Source: Arcicella lustrica (GTDB lineage Bacteria > Bacteroidota > Bacteroidia > Cytophagales > Spirosomataceae). From it: a DNA stretch of 64,000 nucleotides. How positions within the stretch are numbered: the first letter of the stretch is position 1; each line of letters opens with the position of its first letter. Positions 35,561-44,913 of the stretch are shown here, one piece after another. The translations under genes and the position numbers were made by a program. The notes beneath the pieces were generated by a model. It worked only from the letters and a program-made list of their open reading frames with translations. It was not told where the DNA came from and ran no database searches. The stretch lies in NCBI RefSeq assembly GCF_034930985.1, contig NZ_JAYGIM010000008.1, positions 186,001 to 250,000 on the forward strand, written 5' to 3'.

Positions 35561-36940
35561 TTGGAAACCCGATTATCCGACGAACCTCACCCGATTTTGG
35601 TGCTTTTAGCCCAAGTTGAAAGCACCTCTTCTTATAGCGTTTATGGAATCAATGCCTTGATTCTATTGGGCTTATTAATTTTATCAGCTTTATTGGCTGG
35701 CTCTGAAGTTGCATTCTTTTCATTATCTGCCGAAGAGCGTGCTGCTTGCCGTGATAGCGACAGCGGAACAGAACGAAAAATCTCTAAATTACTAGACAAA
35801 CCACAGTTACTTCTTGCTACTTTATTGATTTCTATCAATTTAGTAAACATTACCTTTATTACCATTTCAACTTATGTAACCGAACAAGTAGTTGGAGAAG
35901 AACAAAAGGAAGGATTAGTAGCTACATTAGTCCTTTTAGTAGGTGTTACTTTTATCATTACATTTTTTGGAGAACTCATTCCTAAAGTATGGGCGCAACA
36001 AAACAACCTTCGCTTTGCCAAAATCACCGCTCCATTATTAGAAATTGCGACTATCGTTTTTCAACCTCTTTCTTCGCTTTTATTAGGAATCAGTAATGTT
36101 ATCGAAAAAAGAGTAGAAAGAAAAGGCTATACTATCACTGCCGACGAGCTAAATCATGCCCTAGAAATTACTACAGGCAAAGACACATCAGAACAAGAAA
36201 AAGACATTTTAAAAGGCATTGTAAACTTTGGAAGTACTTCGGCAAAAAGTGTTATGCGTTCAAGAAGAGACATTACTGCTTTTGATATTGCTTTCGACTT
36301 CCACGAATTGATGGATAAAATCAATAAATCTGGCTATTCGAGAGTTCCCGTTTACAAAGAAACCATTGATAAAATAGAAGGTATTTTGTACATCAAAGAC
36401 CTTTTACCTCATCTTGAAAAAGACGAACATTTTAAATGGCAAGATTTGTTACATCAAACTTTTTTCATTCCAGAAAGTAAAAAAATTGATGATTTACTCT
36501 ATGATTTTCAAGAGAAAAGAGTACACATGGCAGTAGTAGTCAATGAATATGGAGAAACGGAAGGCATTGTAACGATGGAGGATATTATCGAAGAAATTGT
36601 AGGTGATATTCATGATGAATCGGACGTGGAAGATTTGGGTTATGTGAAATTTAACGATGGTTCTTTCGAATTTGAAGGAAAAGTTTCTTTAAATGATGTT
36701 TGTCGTGCTTTGGGGCTTGATAACGATTATTTTGATAAAGCCAGAGAAGACAGTGAATCGCTTGCAGGACTTTTGATTGAGCTTTTCACGAGACTACCAC
36801 ACGCTGGCGAAGAAATTGAATATGAAAAATATAAATTCAGAATTTCTTCTGTCGATACTCGTAGAATCAAAAAAGTAAAAGTAACGCCAAAAGTAGAAGA
36901 AGAAGTTAATACAAATACGCCACCAAAGGAAAGTGAATAG
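35561..36940 (+). CDS. gldE: Gliding-motility protein GldE (CNNM/CorC-like transporter family)
   Basis: The 459-residue protein starts at TTG, as no ATG precedes the first membrane helix. It has a DUF21/CNNM membrane domain of about four helices (residues 30-190, with LLAGSEVAFFSLSAEERAA), a CBS pair (about 215-345, with SRVPVYKETIDKIEGILYIKD, shown in part; HMAVVVNEYGETEGIVTMED) and a CorC/HlyC-type C-terminal domain (about 360-440). In Flavobacterium GldE supports gliding together with GldD, and mutY-ssb-gldE is a conserved order. The usual gldD is not next here. Confidence 0.88.
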   Translation: METRLSDEPHPILVLLAQVESTSSYSVYGINALILLGLLILSALLAGSEVAFFSLSAEERAACRDSDSGTERKISKLLDKPQLLLATLLISINLVNITFITISTYVTEQVVGEEQKEGLVATLVLLVGVTFIITFFGELIPKVWAQQNNLRFAKITAPLLEIATIVFQPLSSLLLGISNVIEKRVERKGYTITADELNHALEITTGKDTSEQEKDILKGIVNFGSTSAKSVMRSRRDITAFDIAFDFHELMDKINKSGYSRVPVYKETIDKIEGILYIKDLLPHLEKDEHFKWQDLLHQTFFIPESKKIDDLLYDFQEKRVHMAVVVNEYGETEGIVTMEDIIEEIVGDIHDESDVEDLGYVKFNDGSFEFEGKVSLNDVCRALGLDNDYFDKAREDSESLAGLLIELFTRLPHAGEEIEYEKYKFRISSVDTRRIKKVKVTPKVEEEVNTNTPPKESE

Positions 36941-36962
36941 GCTTTTCAACATCAATCTCACT

Positions 36963-37865
36963 ATGAAAAAGCTTCTTATTCTACTTTTAATGGCTTTGTT
37001 AGCTTGTGAAAAAAAGCCAAATCCGACACCGAGTGTTAGTGATAATTTCGACAATCCAACAGATGCTGGGTTACTCGAAAATAAAACAATCGACGAAGCT
37101 TCAGGTTTAATTGCTAGTCAGAAAAATAAAGATTATCTCTGGACACACAACGACAGCGGTGACGAAAATAGGATTTTCTTGATTGATAAAAATGGAAAAG
37201 GCTTATTTCAATTCAATTTAGAAGGAGCTACAAATCGTGATTGGGAAGCAATGGCAATCGCTACTTTTACTGAAGGTTCATATTTATACATTGGCGAAAT
37301 TGGCGACAATAATGCCCAATATGAAGACTATGCCATTTATCGTGTAGCCGAACCAACAATTACAGGAAGTACCCAAGCAGTCAATACTTTAAGTAATGTT
37401 CAAAAAATTACTTTTAAATATCCTGACGGAGCGAAAGATGCAGAGTGTATGTTGATTGACCAGCAAAGTAAAGATATTTATATTTTGAGTAAGCGAGAAA
37501 AAAATCAGCGACTTTATAGACTTGCTTATCCACAGTCGTTCACCCAAACGATGACCGCTGAATTTGTAGAAGAAGTATCATTTTCGTTAGGAACAAATCA
37601 AGCATTTTATATTACTGATGGAAGTATTTCTGCTGATAATCAGGAAATACTCATCAAAAATTACCTGCAAGTTTTTCACTGGCGACGACAAAGTAATGAA
37701 AGTATTCCTTCAGCTTTGAAGCGTGCCGCAAGTTTGTTGCCCTACACTGCCGAACCGCAAGGAGAAGGCATTTGCTTTAGTAGCGATGGCTCAAGCTTTT
37801 TTACGATTAGCGAAGAAAGCGACAATAAAATTCCAGTGCATTTGTATCAAAGTAAAAGAAAATAA
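36963..37865 (+). CDS. Lipoprotein with probable beta-propeller fold
   Basis: The ATG at 36963 gives a 300-residue protein with signal MKKLLILLLMALLAC and lipobox LLAC; an upstream GTG overlapping gldE is less likely. The mature part has repeated beta-strand blocks such as LWTHNDSGDENRIFLIDKNG, EGSYLYIGEIGDNNAQYEDY and GICFSSDGSSFFTISEESD, which suggests a propeller-like sensor or scaffold. No catalytic motif is recognised and no firm family name is given. It follows gldE closely, where gldD is often found, but it shows no GldD features. Confidence 0.75.
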   Translation: MKKLLILLLMALLACEKKPNPTPSVSDNFDNPTDAGLLENKTIDEASGLIASQKNKDYLWTHNDSGDENRIFLIDKNGKGLFQFNLEGATNRDWEAMAIATFTEGSYLYIGEIGDNNAQYEDYAIYRVAEPTITGSTQAVNTLSNVQKITFKYPDGAKDAECMLIDQQSKDIYILSKREKNQRLYRLAYPQSFTQTMTAEFVEEVSFSLGTNQAFYITDGSISADNQEILIKNYLQVFHWRRQSNESIPSALKRAASLLPYTAEPQGEGICFSSDGSSFFTISEESDNKIPVHLYQSKRK

Positions 37866-37897
37866 AAGGCGGAAACCACGATTGGTTTCCGCCTTTT
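37864..37897. terminator. Bidirectional intrinsic terminator
   Basis: AAAAGGCGGAAACCA (37864-37878) pairs perfectly with TGGTTTCCGCCTTTT (37883-37897), a 15-bp stem around the loop CGAT, with T-runs on both strands. It lies between the convergent lipoprotein and ATP-grasp genes. Confidence 0.95.
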
Positions 37898-37898
37898 A

Positions 37899-39113
37899 TT
37901 AATGTGTTGGTCTGTTGGGAACAGGAGCCGAAGCATGAAAATTTTGATAAATTTTTTGAGCGAAATCATCTAAAATCTCAATTACTCTTTCACGACTTTC
38001 AGATTTAACAACCATTCCAATATGATATTCTTCATTCATTCGCCAACAAATTTCTGGCACATCAAAGTCGGCTAAATTTGGGTATTGTTGTCTTGTTAAA
38101 GAAATAATAATTCCTGAGTAAAGATTTTCAAAAGTCGGCAAAACATACTCTTCCTTTTTCGCAACAGCCGTTTCTATATTTGCCCACTCCCGCCACAAAT
38201 TAATTCCCGAAGAAGCTTCAACCATTTCCGCCAAATTTGCCCCTCCTACTCTGGATGCAGTTTCTAGAAATATAATTTCGCCAGTTTCATGGTCTTTGAT
38301 GAATTCAGAATGTGTGGCAGAATAATTCATGCCAAAAGCTTTCATTACTTGTGCATTTACTTCTTGAAGTTCTACATCTAGTACTGAACCGATAGGAACT
38401 GTCACCGAGCGAAAAATTCCACCTCCATGTGCAACTTCCATTGGTGTTGATAAATACTGACTTGAACGAGAAAATATAAATTCACCATTCAATGAAAGTG
38501 AATCAACATGAAAAACATCACCGGGTTTAAATTGTTCTACCAAATACTCATGTCGGCGGTCGCCCAAATAATGAACTACTTCCCACAATTGTCCCGAATT
38601 ATAAACTTTTCGGATGCCCGTTGCGGAAGCTTCCGAGCGAGGTTTTACAACACATGGATATTGTACTTTTTGGGTAAATTCAAAGATTTCGTTATCATTA
38701 AACAAGCTTGAAAACATCGGTACTTTTATACCAGCTTCTTGCGCTTTCATGCGCATTGCCAGTTTATCCCTAAAATGTCGCCCAGTGGTTTGCCCCATTC
38801 CCGGAATTCTAAAGTGTTCTCGAAGATGAGCTGCTTTTTCTACATCAAAATCATCTAAAGCAACAATTCTATCAACCTTTCTTGAACGCATCATGTAGGC
38901 TAAACCTAAAATAATTTCATTCATATCAATAGAACCATCAGCTTTTTCTTCTACATAAAATATTTCATCAATAAATTCTCTTACCCAAGGTTTATACTCT
39001 AGCTTTTTATTGGTCAGTAAATACACCTTATTTCCTGCTTGCTTGCAGGCTCGCAAAAACTCATTCCCTTTAAAATAAGTTGAAATACAAAGAAAAGAAA
39101 GCGTTGAAGACAT
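37899..39113 (-). CDS. ATP-grasp domain ligase of unknown substrate
   Basis: The 404-residue protein has an ATP-grasp fold at about residues 115-310: the lysine region YPCVVKPRSEASATGIRKV, the loop EYLVEQFKPGDVFHVDSLSL, and the metal/ATP end in IIFLETASRVGGANLAEMVE. The N-terminal pre-ATP-grasp part starts LSFLCISTYFKGNEFLRACK. Such enzymes join carboxylates to amines through acyl-phosphates, including amino-acid ligases. No neighbour points to a pathway, so the substrate stays open. Confidence 0.85.
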   Translation of the reverse strand: MSSTLSFLCISTYFKGNEFLRACKQAGNKVYLLTNKKLEYKPWVREFIDEIFYVEEKADGSIDMNEIILGLAYMMRSRKVDRIVALDDFDVEKAAHLREHFRIPGMGQTTGRHFRDKLAMRMKAQEAGIKVPMFSSLFNDNEIFEFTQKVQYPCVVKPRSEASATGIRKVYNSGQLWEVVHYLGDRRHEYLVEQFKPGDVFHVDSLSLNGEFIFSRSSQYLSTPMEVAHGGGIFRSVTVPIGSVLDVELQEVNAQVMKAFGMNYSATHSEFIKDHETGEIIFLETASRVGGANLAEMVEASSGINLWREWANIETAVAKKEEYVLPTFENLYSGIIISLTRQQYPNLADFDVPEICWRMNEEYHIGMVVKSESRERVIEILDDFAQKIYQNFHASAPVPNRPTH

Positions 39114-39189
39114 AGTTTTTAGGATTTACATAGATTTCGGAATTAACTAAAATTAATAAAATCTAAGGACTAAGCCAAGAAACTATGTA

Positions 39190-40647
39190 CTATATTTTCA
39201 TTAAAAAATCGACCAATAATCTTACTCCAAAAGCCGTTCCGGCTCTTTGTGGTGCAAAATCTGTATCGCCAAAAGCTGTTCCTGCAATATCCAGATGCGC
39301 CCAATTTGGGTGATTATCTGTAAATACTTCTAAAAATTTTGCCGCAGAAATAGCACCTGCCATTGGTTTCCCAGAGTAATTACGTACATCGGCAATATCC
39401 GAAGAAATATCTTCTTTATAAACATCCCACAAAGGCAAACGCCATAGTCGCTCGCCTGTTTGGTTAGCTGCTTCGGTTAAAGTATCCGCCAATTCATCAT
39501 TATTGGTAAACATTCCCGCCGCATGATAGCCCAAAGCAGCAATACAACTGCCCGTTAAAGTAGCCAAATCAATGATGGTATCGACTTTGAAATTACGAGT
39601 CAAGTAGCTTAATCCATCTGCTAAAATCAATCTACCTTCAGCGTCAGTATCAATAACTTCTATCGTTTTTCCTGAATAAGAATTAATCACATCACTTGGC
39701 TTGAACGATTTTCCATCCACCGCATTTTCGCAAGCAGGCACAATTCCAACTAAGTGAACAGGTAACTCAAATTTTGCAGCTAATTCTATCGCACCAAAAA
39801 CAGCGGCAGCTCCACCCATATCCGACTTCATCAAGTGCATATTCGTTGAAGATTTTATCGAAATGCCACCCGTATCAAAAGTTACTCCTTTGCCAACCAA
39901 GCCAACAGTTTGTTTCGCTTTTGGAGAACGATATTCCATAATAATCAACATCGGAGCATGTTCACTGCCTTGTCCAACAGCCAAAAGCGCATTTAATTTT
40001 TGGCTATTCAACTGTTGTCGTTCTAAAACCTTTACAGAATAATTATACTTTTCGCCAGAAGCCACAGCCCATTTTGCCAAAGTATGCGGAGATTTTTTGT
40101 TTGCGGGCGCATTCATCAAATCAAAAATCTGCATTTGTGTTTCTGCAATGGCTTTTCCTTTTTCAATGAAAGTTATTGCATTTTTCGATTCCGCAAGAAT
40201 ATTCAAAACGCCATCGTTTCCTAAAAGTGGAATACTTGCTTTTTCATCCGTTTTGTACAAACGCAAATCATAAGTACCCAAAAAACATCCATTTACGATA
40301 AATTCAATCCAAGTTTCAGGAAGCTTTCGTGCATCAATTGTTATTTCGTTCGGTAATTTGCTTTTGTGTTGATGAATCAGCGTTCTAAAAGCACGAATAA
40401 TTTCTGACGAATTGGATTTTTTACCCAAACCCAACAAAATAATCTTTTGATTATCAGTCGAATAAAATGAATGTATTTCCTTCAAATCCGCCTTAAAATC
40501 TGTTTGAAGCAAAAGAGTGTCCACACCAAACATTTCAGCAATTTGTGTTAATTCAACTGAAAGCTCTTCTGTTTGAAGTATCGGCAAAATAATAGCTTTA
40601 TGTTCAGGCTGGAATTGAGCGACGAGTTTAACTTTAATATTATTCAT
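39190..40647 (-). CDS. pepA: Leucyl aminopeptidase (M17 family)
   Basis: This cytosolic dizinc aminopeptidase is 485 residues long. The C-terminal catalytic domain has the metal and active-site stretch VGKGVTFDTGGISIKSS, the MKSDMGGAA motif, and the family signature NTDAEGRL in the form DTDAEGRLILADGLSYL. The catalytic arginine is the one in that signature. The N-terminal domain is divergent, as is usual. It releases N-terminal amino acids from peptides. Confidence 0.94.
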   Translation of the reverse strand: MNNIKVKLVAQFQPEHKAIILPILQTEELSVELTQIAEMFGVDTLLLQTDFKADLKEIHSFYSTDNQKIILLGLGKKSNSSEIIRAFRTLIHQHKSKLPNEITIDARKLPETWIEFIVNGCFLGTYDLRLYKTDEKASIPLLGNDGVLNILAESKNAITFIEKGKAIAETQMQIFDLMNAPANKKSPHTLAKWAVASGEKYNYSVKVLERQQLNSQKLNALLAVGQGSEHAPMLIIMEYRSPKAKQTVGLVGKGVTFDTGGISIKSSTNMHLMKSDMGGAAAVFGAIELAAKFELPVHLVGIVPACENAVDGKSFKPSDVINSYSGKTIEVIDTDAEGRLILADGLSYLTRNFKVDTIIDLATLTGSCIAALGYHAAGMFTNNDELADTLTEAANQTGERLWRLPLWDVYKEDISSDIADVRNYSGKPMAGAISAAKFLEVFTDNHPNWAHLDIAGTAFGDTDFAPQRAGTAFGVRLLVDFLMKI

Positions 40648-40685
40648 GTTAATATCCAGTTATGGTGAAATGAAATTAGCTATCA

Positions 40686-40717
40686 ACAAAAAGTGCCACC
40701 CTCAACAGGTGGCACTT
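40686..40717 (-). terminator. Intrinsic terminator of the DUF2795 gene
   Basis: On the minus strand AAGTGCCACC and GGTGGCACTT form a perfect 10-bp stem with a 7-base loop, followed by TTTTTGTTG. It lies between the DUF2795 gene and pepA. Confidence 0.9.
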
Positions 40718-40741
40718 CGTGATAACTCTTAATATCCAATG

Positions 40742-40963
40742 CTAATATTCATCTTCATTAAAGAAGAAATCATCTTTAGTAGGATAATCTGGCCAGATTT
40801 CTTCGATGCTTTCATAAGGTTGACCATCGTCTTCCAATTCTTGCAAGTTTTCAACTACTTCAAGTGGCGATCCAGTACGGATAGCGAAATCGATTAGTTC
40901 ATCTTTCGTGGCAGGCCATGGAGCATCTTCTAGGTAGGATGCTAATTCAAGTGTCCAGTACAT
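40742..40963 (-). CDS. DUF2795 small acidic protein
   Basis: The 73-residue protein is nearly invariant across Bacteroidota and belongs to DUF2795: MYWTLELASYLEDAPWPATK, then DELIDFAIRTGSPLEVVENL, and an acidic C-terminus with aromatic residues (DDFFFNEDEY). Its function is unknown; its conservation and strong acidity suggest a housekeeping role. It has its own terminator and so forms a single-gene unit. Confidence 0.88.
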   Translation of the reverse strand: MYWTLELASYLEDAPWPATKDELIDFAIRTGSPLEVVENLQELEDDGQPYESIEEIWPDYPTKDDFFFNEDEY

Positions 40964-41273
40964 ATTATATGAATTTGATTACAATTAATTACTAATTTTA
41001 AAAATAAAATCCTGAAAATAAGATACTTATCAGCTTACTTTTTAGCATTTTTTATTCCCTTTTTTCTCAGGATTGCAAAAGTATGTGTTTTTTATTTACG
41101 AAAAACTTTTTTCTGAAAAATCTTGTGTTGAATTAACTAAATTTATTTGAAAAAAGTACACTTAAAGCTATAATTATTTACAATTTTGTACCCAAACTCG
41201 TTTATTATCCTGAAATTCAACAAAATACTTAATTCTTACTTTAAGAGATTAAATAAACATTAAATTTATTACA
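40964..41273. other. Divergent intergenic region between DUF2795 and cutC
   Basis: This 310-bp AT-rich gap has no supported coding frame, RNA gene or notable repeat. Both divergent promoters must be here, but no exact TAnnTTTG box with a good -33 partner was found. Confidence 0.5.
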
Positions 41274-42059
41274 ATGAAGTCCCCCAACCTTACTTTATCT
41301 AAAAAACCACTTGTAGAAGTATGCGCTTATTCTTTTGAATCGTGTATTGCAGCCGAAAAAGCCCAAGCCAACAGAATAGAACTTTGTAGTTCAATGTTTG
41401 AAGGTGGCACTACTCCTTCGGCTGGTTTAGTGAAAATGGTTACTCAGAAAGTAAACATAGAAGTACACGCTATGATTCGCCCACGTGGTGGAGATTTCTG
41501 TTATAGCAACGAAGAAATTGAAGTCATGAAAGCTGATATTCTTTCAATGAAAACACTCGGTTGCGCAGGCATCGTTTTAGGAATTTTACAAACAGACGGC
41601 AAAGTAAATATTCAACAAACCGCTGAATTAGTAAAACTAGCAGCGCCTTTGCAAGTAACTTTCCACAGAGCAATTGATATGACGCCCAATTATGCTGAAG
41701 CATTAGAAGCCATTATTGAAGCGGGTTGTACAAGAGTTTTAACTTCGGGACAAAAAAATATCGCCATTGATGGCATCGAAGAAATTGCTAATTTGGTCAA
41801 ACAAGCAAACGGTAGAATACAAATCATGGTGGGAAGTGGCGTAAACCTAAACAATGCCCTAACAATTGCCCAAACTGGCGTTGATGCCATTCATTTAACA
41901 GGAAAATCTACCAAAGATTCTGCCATGATTTATCGAAAAGAAGGCATTGCAATGGGCGGTTTGCCAGCAGTTCCTGAATATGAAATTGCCTATTCTGATA
42001 GCAAAAAAATACAAGCGGTTGTTCAATTACTTGCCCAAGCCTATCAGCCAAACGAGTAA
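41274..42059 (+). CDS. cutC: Copper homeostasis protein CutC
   Basis: This is a 261-residue TIM-barrel protein of the CutC family. Typical stretches are VEVCAYSFESCIAAEKAQAN, RIELCSSMFEGGTTPSAGL, MIRPRGGDFCYSNEEIEVM and ITLACRVLTSG-like TRVLTSGQK. CutC was linked to copper tolerance, although the enzymatic role is unclear and the copper link is debated. The protein is cytosolic. It stands alone on the plus strand. Confidence 0.92.
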   Translation: MKSPNLTLSKKPLVEVCAYSFESCIAAEKAQANRIELCSSMFEGGTTPSAGLVKMVTQKVNIEVHAMIRPRGGDFCYSNEEIEVMKADILSMKTLGCAGIVLGILQTDGKVNIQQTAELVKLAAPLQVTFHRAIDMTPNYAEALEAIIEAGCTRVLTSGQKNIAIDGIEEIANLVKQANGRIQIMVGSGVNLNNALTIAQTGVDAIHLTGKSTKDSAMIYRKEGIAMGGLPAVPEYEIAYSDSKKIQAVVQLLAQAYQPNE

Positions 42060-42265
42060 AGAATCTCCAATTTATCTTTCTTGAAAAAAGCAAGAAGAAG
42101 TATTTCTTTTCGATATACCTAATGATAAATATATTCGTTTTAGGCTTGATACAATATTATTCAACAACGGATAAACAGATTTTACTTAACTTTGAAGAAA
42201 TAAAACCGCTGATATAGCCAAAACACTTTATCAGTATTTTATTTCTTCAATATGCTACATATTTA

Positions 42266-44002
42266 ATGATGAATTTCAATCTTCGATATATTACTTCTTT
42301 GCTCGTTACTTTCTTGGTAATTGCGCAGTTTTCGTATGCTCAAAAACGTGAATCTTCTAAGAAAAAAGAAGAAACATCGCAAGCACAATTGCTTGAAGCC
42401 GAATCGTTTTTTACGGAAGGGATGAAATTCTATATGATGGAAGATTATGACAAAGCTATTGAAGCTTACGAAAAAGCTTTGGCCATCGTTCCTGATAATA
42501 GTGGCATTTTATATGCTATGTCGAACAATTATTTAAAATTGAAAGACGAAAGCAAAGCCATTATTTATGCAGAAAAAGCTTTTCAGCAAAATTCAACAAA
42601 CGAAACTTATGGAGAATTGCTGGCTGATTTGTATGTTAGAAAACAAAAATATGATGCTGCAGCTAAAATCTATCAAAGTTTAATTGCATTGAATCCTTCA
42701 AAATCTGAATTTTATGTAGCGCAGGCTGCCGTTTATATTTTTGATAATCATTTAGACGAAGCGATAAAATCGTATAATCGTGCAGAGAAAATCATTGGTA
42801 TCAACGAAGAAATTACTCGCCAAAAACAAATGGTTTTGGTGAAAATGGGCAAAGTAGAGGACGCCATCAAAGAAGGTGAAAAACTTATTGCTTCAGACCC
42901 CGAAGAGATTGATTATAATATCGACCAAGCAGAATTGTTGATGTCTAACAAACGCAACGACCAAGCTATTCCATATCTTGAGAAAATATTAACAATGAAT
43001 CCTGAAAATGCACAGGCACATATTATGCTGGCGCAATTGTATCAGGAAAAAGGGGAAATTGAAAAATGTAATCGTGAATTGGAATTAGCTTTTGCCGATG
43101 CCAGCCTTGATGTTACGACGAAAGCTCGTATTTTGATTGGTTACATGAACACGGCGAAAGATGAAAAATCAAAAGAAACTGCTTTCAATTTGGTAAAAAT
43201 CTTGGTGAAGACCAATCCTCAAGACCCAAAATCTCATGCTATTTATGGCGATTTACTTTTCCAAAAAGGCGATGAAAAATCAGCAAGAGATGAATATGTG
43301 AAAGCCGCAAGATTAGATAAATCTATCAATGAAGTTTGGGGGAATATCATCAATATTGATTTTAAATTAAGACAAATCGACAGTGCCATCGTTCACAGCG
43401 AAGAAGCAATTGAAGTATTTCCGAACCAAGCAGCATTTTGGTATTTGAATGGCTCGGCATATTATCAAAAAAGAAATCACAACAAAGCCTCAGAATCATT
43501 AGAGGAAGCTAGAAGACTCACGCCTGAAGGCTCAGAATTGGTTCAACACATCAACGCACTTTTGGGTGATACTTATAATAGTTTAAGTAAGTATCAAAAA
43601 TCAGACGAAGCCTATGAAGCAGCCCTAAAAGTTGACCCAAACAATGACCATGTGTTGAATAATTATACCTATTTTCTATCCTTGAGAAAAGAAAAAATGG
43701 AATTAGCCGCAGAAATGGGCGCTCGACTTGTAGAAAAACATCCCGATAATGGTACTTATTTGGATACTTATGCTTGGGTACTTTATGTAATGAAAGACTA
43801 CAACAAAGCTCGTATTTATTTAGAAAGAGCTGTTGTTCAAAATAAAAGTAACAGTGGCACGATTGTGGAACATTATGGAGATGTACTTTTTCAATTAGGA
43901 GAGAAAGAAAAAGCGGTAGAACAATGGAAAAAAGCAAAAACCATTGGCTCAACCAGTACTTTAATCGATAAAAAAATTGCAGAAATGAAATTAATAGAAT
44001 AA
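42266..44002 (+). CDS. Exported TPR-repeat protein
   Basis: The 578-residue protein has a signal peptide (hydrophobic core ending QFSYAQ) and then about twelve TPR-like repeats through the whole chain, for example YDKAIEAYEKALAIVPDN, QAHIMLAQLYQEKGEIEKCN and YQKSDEAYEAALKVDPNN. It likely works in the periplasm as a protein-binding scaffold. It is followed on the same strand by a DUF4292 lipoprotein (41 bp) and an EnvC-like protein, a trio conserved in Bacteroidota that suggests a shared envelope role. Confidence 0.9.
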   Translation: MMNFNLRYITSLLVTFLVIAQFSYAQKRESSKKKEETSQAQLLEAESFFTEGMKFYMMEDYDKAIEAYEKALAIVPDNSGILYAMSNNYLKLKDESKAIIYAEKAFQQNSTNETYGELLADLYVRKQKYDAAAKIYQSLIALNPSKSEFYVAQAAVYIFDNHLDEAIKSYNRAEKIIGINEEITRQKQMVLVKMGKVEDAIKEGEKLIASDPEEIDYNIDQAELLMSNKRNDQAIPYLEKILTMNPENAQAHIMLAQLYQEKGEIEKCNRELELAFADASLDVTTKARILIGYMNTAKDEKSKETAFNLVKILVKTNPQDPKSHAIYGDLLFQKGDEKSARDEYVKAARLDKSINEVWGNIINIDFKLRQIDSAIVHSEEAIEVFPNQAAFWYLNGSAYYQKRNHNKASESLEEARRLTPEGSELVQHINALLGDTYNSLSKYQKSDEAYEAALKVDPNNDHVLNNYTYFLSLRKEKMELAAEMGARLVEKHPDNGTYLDTYAWVLYVMKDYNKARIYLERAVVQNKSNSGTIVEHYGDVLFQLGEKEKAVEQWKKAKTIGSTSTLIDKKIAEMKLIE

Positions 44003-44043
44003 GGATTTTAATTATCAAGCTATTAATTACATAATCTTAAAAT

Positions 44044-44898
44044 ATGAAACATTACTCATTAATTCTTTTAGCGTTTACATTTTTTATTGCTTCTTGTAAA
44101 CGTCAGCATATCAGTAAAACTTCCGATATTCAAGTCATAGATTCGCTAAAATTAGCCGAATCTAAACCTATCAATGATTCGCTCGTTACACAACCTGTAA
44201 TTACGCCACCAATTGTAGCTACAGAAACAACAGACGAAGAAAAAGTAAAAATTGATGAAATTGACTTCAAGTATTTAAAGGCAAAAGCAAAGGTTTCGTA
44301 CAAATCGGCAAAAGATAATCAAAGCTTTACAGTTGATATCAGAATGCGTAAAGACAGTTTAATTTGGATGAATGTTTCGGCATTTGGCATTACTGTAGCT
44401 ACTGCACTTTTCAACGATAGTTTGGTGAAACTTTACGATAAATATCATGGCGAATACAAGGAATATTCCTATTCAAGCTTTGCAGAAAAATTCAATTTCA
44501 ATGTAAATTATGATATTCTTCAAGCCTTGGTGGTGGGAAATCGTCCTTTCAAAAAGAATAAATCAAGAGTAACTCGTAGCAATGAGTACTACTTATTGAA
44601 ACAACAAGAAAACAAAGTATTGATTGATAATTACATTGGTGAAAATAAAAAGCTAAAAAAAATCCTACTTACTCAGGAAGATACAAGTAATAAATTAACT
44701 TTAGACTTTGATGACTTTACAACCTTGAATCAATTTTTGTTTCCACAGTCAAGTTTAATTACTTTAGATTATCAATCGAAAGAAGATCAAAAAATGTATC
44801 AAACTCTTGTGAACATTAAACATACTAAGGTTGAACTATTAGATACTCCACTGGAATTTCCTTTCAGAGTACCTGAAAAACTATTAAATAAAAATTAA
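44044..44898 (+). CDS. DUF4292 lipoprotein
   Basis: The 284-residue protein begins with a lipoprotein signal (MKHYSLILLAFTFFIASC, lipobox IASC). The mature part matches the DUF4292 family, which resembles the LolA/LolB-type half-barrel: KAKVSYKSAKDNQSFTVDIR, RKDSLIWMNVSAFGITVATA and later KLTLDFDDFTTLNQFLFPQS. LolB-like lipid or lipoprotein handling is an attractive guess from fold resemblance but is not shown. It lies 15 bp before the EnvC-like gene. Confidence 0.87.
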   Translation: MKHYSLILLAFTFFIASCKRQHISKTSDIQVIDSLKLAESKPINDSLVTQPVITPPIVATETTDEEKVKIDEIDFKYLKAKAKVSYKSAKDNQSFTVDIRMRKDSLIWMNVSAFGITVATALFNDSLVKLYDKYHGEYKEYSYSSFAEKFNFNVNYDILQALVVGNRPFKKNKSRVTRSNEYYLLKQQENKVLIDNYIGENKKLKKILLTQEDTSNKLTLDFDDFTTLNQFLFPQSSLITLDYQSKEDQKMYQTLVNIKHTKVELLDTPLEFPFRVPEKLLNKN

Positions 44899-44913
44899 TC
44901 TTTTATCAAAAAG

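Noticed and set aside
43551..44018. 155-codon minus-strand open frame
   Set aside because: It lies opposite the intact TPR gene and its residue make-up (leucine/phenylalanine/cysteine-rich) is typical of antisense reading.
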